DNA of 6,209 nucleotides. Source: Bacteroidaceae bacterium. GTDB taxonomy: Bacteria; Bacteroidota; Bacteroidia; Bacteroidales; Bacteroidaceae. The notes below the pieces were generated by a model that saw nothing but the letters and a program-made list of their open reading frames with translations, ran no database searches and was not told the DNA's origin. The translations under genes and the position numbers were made by a program. Position 1 is the first letter of the stretch. Each line of letters starts with the position of its first letter. This document shows positions 1 to 4,317 of the stretch, piece after piece. The DNA is taken from positions 1-6,209 of the forward strand of contig JAFUNW010000249.1 of NCBI GenBank assembly GCA_017472905.1, written 5' to 3'.

Positions 1-129
1 ACCGTCTGCAACAGCGCAATTACCATCACTGAAATTTCCTGTAATTCCAATAATAGGTCGCTTCTCATATCCAGGAAAAGAAGCATGCAGTTTATCATAA
101 ACTGCGTCTATATTATAAAAAGGATTCAT
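1..129 (-). CDS. Peptidase C26 / class I glutamine amidotransferase-like protein, N-terminal fragment
   Basis: Only the first 43 codons are inside the window; the gene runs off at base 1. The start is the ATG at 129-127, giving MNPFYNIDAVYDKLHASFPG followed by EKRPIIGITGNFSDGNCAVADG. The segment RPIIGITGN at residues 24-32 is the first beta strand typical of gamma-glutamyl-gamma-aminobutyrate hydrolase (PuuD-like, peptidase C26) proteins, where the chain usually continues into a 'YYxSVxxAGGxPV' stretch not visible here. The family is cytosolic and hydrolyses gamma-glutamyl amide bonds with a Cys-His-Glu triad, none of which can be checked in this fragment. It begins 23 bases after the DUF4491-like gene on the same strand, so the two are probably co-transcribed. 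The family call rests on a short segment and on memory of Bacteroides homologues; the exact substrate is unknown. Confidence 0.72.
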   Translation of the reverse strand, partial: MNPFYNIDAVYDKLHASFPGYEKRPIIGITGNFSDGNCAVADG

Positions 130-152
130 GGTATTATTTTTATGAGTAATTC

Positions 153-464
153 TTAAAAATTATAAGTTCTATTCGGATTTTTAGGAAACCAACCTTTGCG
201 AACACGTTTTTCTTGGTCGAAAAGTTCCTTTATAGTCCAAAAAGAGGAGAAAGCAAACACACCGGACAATGAAGACCAAACCACATCATCCACCCAAATA
301 GAAACAGCAATGCCTAACAGCCCCAACAAAAGGAAACACCACCAACAACGAGTACCCCAATAATATTCACATTTAATAACTATCGGATGAAACAGTCCGA
401 TGATTAAAAAGGTACAAATCCCAATAAAAAGGCCCACTAAATGATAATCATTCAAAAAAATCAT
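153..464 (-). CDS. Small three-helix membrane protein, DUF4491-like
   Basis: A 103-residue protein starting at the ATG 464-462. Three hydrophobic segments are visible: about residues 9-30, 40-58 and 62-78, separated by short charged or polar turns, followed by a basic cytosolic-looking tail (about 80-103, with EKRVRKGWFPKNPNR). The motif HPIVIKCEYYWG at residues 26-37 just after the first helix and the tail motif WTIKELFDQEKRVRKGWFPKNP match what I remember of the DUF4491 family, short inner-membrane proteins found in Bacteroidales and some other anaerobes, with no known function. Length is normal for the family. It lies 94 bases after the Lrp-type regulator gene, past a probable terminator, and 23 bases before the amidotransferase-like gene. 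I saw no convincing promoter directly in front of it (a TATGATTG at 476-469 has one mismatch to the -7 consensus and sits only four bases from the ATG), so read-through from the regulator is possible. Confidence 0.8.
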   Translation of the reverse strand: MIFLNDYHLVGLFIGICTFLIIGLFHPIVIKCEYYWGTRCWWCFLLLGLLGIAVSIWVDDVVWSSLSGVFAFSSFWTIKELFDQEKRVRKGWFPKNPNRTYNF

Positions 465-473
465 AACACAATC

Positions 474-525
474 ATATAAAAATAAAAAGGGGTATTCACG
501 TAGATTTTTTCTTCATGAATCCCCT
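474..525 (-). terminator. Probable intrinsic terminator after the Lrp/AsnC gene
   Basis: Read on the minus strand, AGGGGATTCA (525-516) pairs with TGAATACCCCT (498-488), giving a 10-base-pair stem with one bulged A and a 17-base loop. It is followed by a T-rich run (487-474, TTTTATTTTTATAT). The hairpin starts 33 bases after the stop codon of the regulator gene at 559. The bulge, large loop and broken T-tract make it weaker than the terminator at 1201-1244. Confidence 0.6.
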
Positions 526-558
526 ATTCTTTGATTTCAGTTCTTTTTAACTATTTCT

Positions 559-1020
559 TCACTTTACACTGATAGGAATCTCTTTCTTGATACTCTGATC
601 CAAAGATATGAGGGTTTCCGTTGAAGTCACTCCGGGAATTTCCTGCATCTGATTATTCAACAATTCCATTAGGTGTTCATTGTCTCTAGCAAATAGCTTT
701 ACCATCATGGTGTAAGGACCGGTTGTAAAATGACATTCCACAATCTCCGGAATTTTCATCAGTTGAGCCACTACATTCTTGTACATAGAGCCTTTCTCTA
801 ATTTAATTCCTACATACGTACAAGTGTTATAGCCCAAACTTTTAGGACTCACATGATATCCGGAACCTACAATGACACCCATATCAAACAGATGTTGTAC
901 ACGTTGATGAATTGCTGCACGAGAGACACCACACTCTGCAGCTACATCCTTGAACGGAATACGAGCATTTTGAGAAATTATTTCTAAAATTCGCTTATCC
1001 AAACTATCTATCTTATCCAT
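559..1020 (-). CDS. Lrp/AsnC family transcriptional regulator
   Basis: A 153-residue protein, the usual length for the family, starting at the ATG 1020-1018. The N-terminal winged helix-turn-helix begins with the family signature LDKRILEIISQNAR (7-20); the helix-turn-helix itself is FKDVAAECGVSRAAIHQRVQHL (about 23-44), followed by the wing GVIVGSGYHVSPKSLGY (48-64). From about residue 66 to 148 is the RAM/AsnC ligand-binding fold, with the conserved GPYTMMVKLFARDNEHL segment near 101-117 where the effector pocket and dimer contacts lie. Family members form octamers or hexadecamers that bind amino acids and control amino-acid uptake or metabolism; the effector cannot be read from the sequence. 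It is single in its transcription unit, with its own promoter (box at 1070-1063) and a terminator after it. Autoregulation is common in the family but is not shown here. Confidence 0.95.
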   Translation of the reverse strand: MDKIDSLDKRILEIISQNARIPFKDVAAECGVSRAAIHQRVQHLFDMGVIVGSGYHVSPKSLGYNTCTYVGIKLEKGSMYKNVVAQLMKIPEIVECHFTTGPYTMMVKLFARDNEHLMELLNNQMQEIPGVTSTETLISLDQSIKKEIPISVK

Positions 1021-1062
1021 TCTTTTTTTATTTGTTTGGTTTTGTAATTATCAAAAAGTAAG

Positions 1063-1070
1063 CAAATATA
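1063..1070 (-). promoter_or_regulatory. Bacteroidota-type -7 promoter box for the Lrp/AsnC gene
   Basis: On the minus strand the octamer TATATTTG (1070-1063) is an exact match to the Bacteroidota -7 consensus TAnnTTTG. The start codon lies 42 bases downstream, so a leader of roughly 35 bases is expected. The -33 element is weak: the best candidate, ACTG, sits 20 bases upstream and matches only half of TTTG. No mapped start is available. Confidence 0.55.
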
Positions 1071-1200
1071 GAACTTTTTTTTCATTCAAGCAGTAAAATC
1101 CAATAAAATTATGCACTAATATCTATTTTTTTAATAAATATAGCAACTTTAGTTTCCTTTCAGAAGAGTTTTTTATATAGTCATATAGAAAGTTTGATTT

Positions 1201-1244
1201 AAGAAAAAAAATACGAATTGCTTTGAAGAGTCTGCAATTCGTAT
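1201..1244 (-). terminator. Strong intrinsic terminator of the thioesterase gene
   Basis: A perfect 11-base-pair inverted repeat: ATACGAATTGC (1211-1221) and GCAATTCGTAT (1234-1244) around a 12-base loop. On the minus strand the hairpin is directly followed by TTTTTTTCTT (1210-1201), the U-tract of a Rho-independent terminator. It begins 23 bases past the stop codon of the thioesterase gene, which is read in this direction. On the plus strand the hairpin is followed only after five bases by a short TTTTT, so action in that direction is less likely, and no plus-strand gene precedes it. Confidence 0.88.
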
Positions 1245-1267
1245 CCATGTTTTTCTATTGTGTCTCA

Positions 1268-1720
1268 TCAATGAGCTACGGGCTTAGCCAATTGCTCTGC
1301 CGTTTTTCCCTCGTATTCATATATCATTTGTTTGTACTCTTCCGGAATGCTGATGGGTTCAAGAGCTTTCAAATCATATAAAACCATAATCGTACGACAC
1401 TCGCATTTAACTTCACCGGTCTCTTCCGTTACAGCACGTTGCAAGAGGGTAAAACTTTTATTACCTAGTTGCACAACGGTCGTTTCAATCACGATTTTAT
1501 CCATAAAGAAAACCGGAACAAAAAAGTCTGCTTTGATATTAGCCACTACAATCCCCATTTTCCCAAAATCCAAATCCGGCAATACCTCCTTTACATAGGT
1601 ACTCTTCGCCAAGTCATACAAAGAAAAGTAAACGGAGTTGTTTACATGACCGAACTGGTCAACATCACTAAACCGAATCTGTGCAGGCATTACGTGCCTG
1701 AACTTTATCTCATCTGTCAT
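1268..1720 (-). CDS. Acyl-CoA thioesterase, 4HBT/YbgC-type hot-dog fold
   Basis: A 150-residue protein starting at the ATG 1720-1718. The N-terminal motif RFSDVDQFGHVNNSVYFSLYD (16-36) is the hallmark of the 4-hydroxybenzoyl-CoA thioesterase family: Asp21 stands where the catalytic Asp of the Pseudomonas enzyme lies, and GHVNN leads into the long hot-dog helix. The beta-sheet part follows, with ADFFVPVFFMDKIVIETTVVQLGNKSFTLLQ (about 64-94) and the last strand CRTIMVLYDL (108-117). Members are cytosolic, form tetramers, and hydrolyse acyl-CoA or acyl-ACP thioesters; substrate specificity cannot be deduced. Length is normal. The gene is a single unit between a TACCTTTG promoter box and a strong terminator, divergent from cysE. 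The shared upstream region does not by itself prove joint control. Confidence 0.92.
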   Translation of the reverse strand: MTDEIKFRHVMPAQIRFSDVDQFGHVNNSVYFSLYDLAKSTYVKEVLPDLDFGKMGIVVANIKADFFVPVFFMDKIVIETTVVQLGNKSFTLLQRAVTEETGEVKCECRTIMVLYDLKALEPISIPEEYKQMIYEYEGKTAEQLAKPVAH

Positions 1721-1743
1721 ATTTAATATTTTGTTTTGGCCCG

Positions 1744-1751
1744 CAAAGGTA
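1744..1751 (-). promoter_or_regulatory. Bacteroidota-type -7 promoter box for the thioesterase gene
   Basis: On the minus strand TACCTTTG (1751-1744) matches TAnnTTTG exactly and lies 23 bases before the ATG at 1720, so the leader would be under 20 bases. A run of T residues sits roughly 15-20 bases upstream where a -33 TTTG is expected, but there is no exact TTTG at the right distance. Confidence 0.55.
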
Positions 1752-1761
1752 ATAATTTGTC

Positions 1762-1785
1762 ATGTAAAAAAGGATGTTCTTACAT
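1762..1785. repeat. Short inverted repeat between the divergent promoters
   Basis: ATGTAA (1762-1767) and TTACAT (1780-1785) form a 6-base inverted repeat with a 12-base spacer. It is centred about 26 bases upstream of the leftward -7 box and 30 bases upstream of the rightward -33 box, a place where a dimeric regulator could act on either gene. In AT-rich DNA a repeat of this length may be chance, so this is a candidate only. Confidence 0.3.
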
Positions 1786-1802
1786 ATTTTTTTAGGTCTC
1801 CG

Positions 1803-1834
1803 TTTGATTATCCTGTGATTTTTGCTTTACTTTG
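1803..1834 (+). promoter_or_regulatory. Bacteroidota-type promoter of the cysE operon
   Basis: A -33 element TTTG (1803-1806) is followed after exactly 20 bases by TTACTTTG (1827-1834), which matches the -7 consensus TAnnTTTG except at its second base. The spacing fits the 19-21 bases known for Bacteroides promoters. Transcription would begin near 1840, leaving a leader of about 65 bases before the cysE ATG at 1905. No other rightward promoter is evident before the next two genes, so it probably drives all three. Confidence 0.6.
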
Positions 1835-1852
1835 CAGCTAAATTGGTGTAAT

Positions 1853-1871
1853 AGTGCTAAATGAGTGCTAA
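1853..1871 (+). repeat. Direct repeat AGTGCTAA x2 in the cysE leader
   Basis: AGTGCTAA occurs at 1853-1860 and again at 1864-1871, separated by ATG, so the period is 11 bases, about one helical turn. A shorter GCTAA copy lies at 1837-1841. The pair sits just downstream of the predicted transcription start, a usual place for a repressor site, and also in the mRNA leader. The spacer ATG opens a five-codon frame (1861-1878, MSANT) with no cysteine or serine-run codons that would suggest attenuation. Function is inferred from position only. Confidence 0.4.
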
Positions 1872-1904
1872 TACCTAAGAAAAAACTCTTCATAAAAAAG
1901 CCCA

Positions 1905-2795
1905 ATGAGTTCGTTTACTTATACACATATATTGACAAAAGCCGTAGACGAGTTGTCGGAAAGCAACTCTTACAAGGGTTTGTTTCATCAACATCGCGAA
2001 GATGAGCCATTGCCTTCGGCACAAGCGTTGCGTCAAATTGTAGACCTGACCCGAGCCATTCTTTTTCCCGGATATTACGGTAACTCTACCGTTAACAGTC
2101 GAACAATCAATTACCACATAGGCGTAGAGGTCGAAGAACTTTATGAATTGCTTGTCAGTCAAATCCGTGCCGGATTGAATTTTGCAGATGAAGAAACCGG
2201 TTGTGGTAATCAATTATGTAAAGAAGCCGGACGATTGGCTTCGGATTTCATCAGTCGTTTACCTAAAATGCGGCGTATATTAGCAACCGATGTAGAAGCT
2301 GCTTATAATGGCGACCCTGCCGCAACTTGTTTTGGAGAAGTTATTTGCTGTTATCCCGGCATTAAAGCTATTAGTAATTATCGTATAGCCCATGAACTAA
2401 AGCTATTGGGAGTACCTCTTATTCCACGCATCATTACGGAGATGGCTCATAGCGAAACAGGTATAGACATTCATCCGGGAGCTTCTATCGGAGATCATTT
2501 TTCCATAGATCACGGAACCGGTATTGTTATCGGAGAAACCTGTATCATAGGCAATCACGTGAAACTATATCAGGGGGTAACGCTCGGTGCCAAAAGTTTC
2601 CCACTTGACGAAGAGGGTAATCCGATTAAAGGAATAGCCCGACACCCCATATTGGAAGACGATGTCATTGTATATAGTAATGCCACCATTTTGGGACGCA
2701 TTACTATCGGACGCGGAGCCACCATCGGTGGTAACATTTGGGTAACAGAAGACGTTCCGGCCGACACACGTCTAGTACAAAAACGTAAAGAATGA
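1905..2795 (+). CDS. cysE: Serine O-acetyltransferase
   Basis: A 296-residue enzyme that transfers acetyl from acetyl-CoA to L-serine, giving O-acetylserine, the precursor that cysteine synthase converts to cysteine; cytosolic. Residues 1-180 are the helical N-terminal domain typical of the long Bacteroidales form (GLFHQHREDEPLPS at 25-38; GDPAATCFGEVICCYPGIKAISNYRIAHEL at about 136-165). From about 188 the left-handed beta helix of hexapeptide repeats begins: DIHPGASIG (188-196), DHGTGIVIGE (202-211), IIGNHVKLYQGVTLGA, then ARHPIL and ATILGRITIGRGATIGG. By comparison with E. coli CysE, Asp202-His203 and His247 (in RHP) are the catalytic residues. The loop between VTLGA and RHP is about nine residues longer than in E. 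coli. The chain ends soon after the last coil in LVQKRKE and lacks the C-terminal isoleucine that docks into CysK. It is the first gene of the rightward operon; its TGA overlaps an ATG (2792-2795). Start chosen at 1905 because GLFHQHR then falls at the normal distance from the N terminus. Confidence 0.95.
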   Translation: MSSFTYTHILTKAVDELSESNSYKGLFHQHREDEPLPSAQALRQIVDLTRAILFPGYYGNSTVNSRTINYHIGVEVEELYELLVSQIRAGLNFADEETGCGNQLCKEAGRLASDFISRLPKMRRILATDVEAAYNGDPAATCFGEVICCYPGIKAISNYRIAHELKLLGVPLIPRIITEMAHSETGIDIHPGASIGDHFSIDHGTGIVIGETCIIGNHVKLYQGVTLGAKSFPLDEEGNPIKGIARHPILEDDVIVYSNATILGRITIGRGATIGGNIWVTEDVPADTRLVQKRKE

Positions 2796-2814
2796 AAAAG
2801 AAGATACTACAAAT

Positions 2815-4293
2815 TTGGAAGAATTTGAATTAATAGCCAAAACATTCCAAGGATTGGAAGAAGTATTAGCCCAAGAATTGATAGCCTTAGGAGCAAACAA
2901 TGTTGAAATCGGTAGACGAATGGTTTCTTTTACCGGCAACAAAGAAATGATGTATCGTGCTAATTTCTGTTTGCGAACAGCCATTCGAATCTTGAAACCT
3001 ATCAAACATTTCAAGGCACGCAATGCAGACGAAGTTTACGACATTGTAAAAAGCATCGAATGGGAAAAGTATTTGAGTAACAACAAAACATTCTCTGTTG
3101 ACTCTGTTGTTTTCTCTGATGAGTTCCGCCATTCAAAGTACGTGGCTTATAAAGTAAAGGATGCCATTGTAGACTATTTCAATGAAAAAACCGGCAAACG
3201 CCCTAATGTCTGCCTGATGAATGCAGATCTGCAATTAAATATTCACATTGCTCAAGAGAAATGTACCCTTTCATTGGATAGTTCAGGTGAATCGCTTCAT
3301 CGCCGAGGCTACCGACAGGAAGCAATGGAGGCTCCCCTCAACGAGGTATTGGCAGCCGGTATGATTCTTCTCACAGGTTGGAAAGGTGAATGCGACCTTA
3401 TAGATCCAATGTGCGGCTCCGGAACCATCCCCATCGAAGCAGCCCTTATTGCACGCAACATTGCTCCGGGAGTCTTCCGCAAGGAATATGCATTTGAAAA
3501 ATGGGCGGATTTCGACAAAGATTTGTTTAGCAAAATCTATGAAGACGATTCTGCCGAACGTGAATTTACACACAAAATCTATGCCTACGATAACAATCGG
3601 AAAGCAATTGAAATAGCAACACGAAATGTAAAGGCTGCCGGATTAAGCAAAGATATAGAATTGAACTTACAAGATTTTGCAGATTTTCAGACTCCGAAAG
3701 AAAAAGCCATGATTGTTTCCAATCCTCCGTATGGAGAACGAATCTCCGCAGACGACCTGCTGGGACTCTATACCATGATTGGTGAACGCTTGAAAAACGG
3801 GCTCAAAGAAGGTGATGCTTGGATTTTGAGTTATCGGCAAGAATGTTTTGCAAAAATCGGCCTAAAACCTTCTGTAAAAATCCCATTATACAACGGTTCT
3901 TTGGAATGTGAATTCCGCAAATACCAACTCTTTAGTGGGAAATACAAAGAGTTTCGTAGCGAAGGTAATGAACTTTCCGAACGGAGTGAACGCCGCGAAA
4001 AAGAGAGTCGGCGAGCCGGAACCGGAAAATATCATGAACGCCGACAAGAGCGGAATAAGGATTGGAAGAAAAAGAAGAAAAAAGAGGATACACGAGAACA
4101 TAAAAAACAGGCCTATGGCAGTTCCCGTTTGCAAGATAATAAAAAGCCTTATTCTCCGAAAAAACGTCCGGATGGAATGCATCGATTTGCCGGAGAAGAA
4201 CATGAGTTCTTAGGCGATCGTAAACGATTAGGTAATATCCGTGTGATGAACTTTGACAACAATACTTCCTCAAAAAACGAAACGGAAGATTAA
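2815..4293 (+). CDS. THUMP-domain class I SAM-dependent RNA methyltransferase (RlmL-like)
   Basis: A 492-residue protein if the TTG at 2815 is the start; EEFELIAKTFQGLEEVLAQEL then opens the family's N-terminal fold. Residues about 45-160 hold the RNA-binding THUMP domain (EFRHSKYVAYKVKDAIVDYF at 103-122). The UPF0020-type methyltransferase follows: SAM-binding loop DPMCGSGT (197-204) and catalytic NPPYGERI (303-310), the (N/D)PPY motif of enzymes methylating an exocyclic amino group. The closest well-studied relative is the N-terminal half of E. coli RlmKL (RlmL), which makes m2G2445 in 23S rRNA; the same target is likely but inferred, and older annotations call such genes N6-adenine DNA methylases. 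The RlmK half is absent. From about residue 378 a 115-residue tail very rich in Lys, Arg and Glu (including six Lys in a row) replaces it and ends in EFLGDRKRLGNIRVMNFD. It lies 19 bases after cysE. No ATG or GTG is in frame before TTG 2815; a single extra A near 2795-2799 would instead give an ATG start at 2792. Confidence 0.9.
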   Translation: MEEFELIAKTFQGLEEVLAQELIALGANNVEIGRRMVSFTGNKEMMYRANFCLRTAIRILKPIKHFKARNADEVYDIVKSIEWEKYLSNNKTFSVDSVVFSDEFRHSKYVAYKVKDAIVDYFNEKTGKRPNVCLMNADLQLNIHIAQEKCTLSLDSSGESLHRRGYRQEAMEAPLNEVLAAGMILLTGWKGECDLIDPMCGSGTIPIEAALIARNIAPGVFRKEYAFEKWADFDKDLFSKIYEDDSAEREFTHKIYAYDNNRKAIEIATRNVKAAGLSKDIELNLQDFADFQTPKEKAMIVSNPPYGERISADDLLGLYTMIGERLKNGLKEGDAWILSYRQECFAKIGLKPSVKIPLYNGSLECEFRKYQLFSGKYKEFRSEGNELSERSERREKESRRAGTGKYHERRQERNKDWKKKKKKEDTREHKKQAYGSSRLQDNKKPYSPKKRPDGMHRFAGEEHEFLGDRKRLGNIRVMNFDNNTSSKNETED

Positions 4294-4317
4294 ACATTCA
4301 ACTTTCACCAAGTAAGA

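Noticed and set aside
469..476. Minus-strand TATGATTG as a promoter for the DUF4491-like gene
   Set aside because: It has a mismatch to the -7 consensus, lies four bases from the start codon and lacks a -33 partner.
1071..1200. Possible small RNA or small gene in the AT-rich spacer between the regulator and the thioesterase terminator
   Set aside because: I found no hairpin-plus-T-tract other than the thioesterase terminator, and no open frame beyond a few codons with a plausible start; the stretch holds only upstream promoter DNA as far as I can see.
1332..1726. Plus-strand open frames of 85 and 88 codons
   Set aside because: They lie wholly opposite the thioesterase gene, show no family motif, and the thioesterase frame has clear catalytic motifs.
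1890..2213. Minus-strand open frame of 107 codons over the cysE start
   Set aside because: It is antisense to the conserved N-terminal domain of cysE and its translation has no recognisable pattern.
4060..4090. A-rich run in the methyltransferase tail as a programmed frameshift site
   Set aside because: The in-frame codons do not form the A_AAA_AAG arrangement, and the alternative frames give no conserved extension.
3886..4297. Open frames on both strands over the charged tail of the methyltransferase, including one with long hydrophobic runs
   Set aside because: Lys- and Glu-rich codons give Phe/Leu-rich antisense translations automatically; no promoter or family motif supports them.
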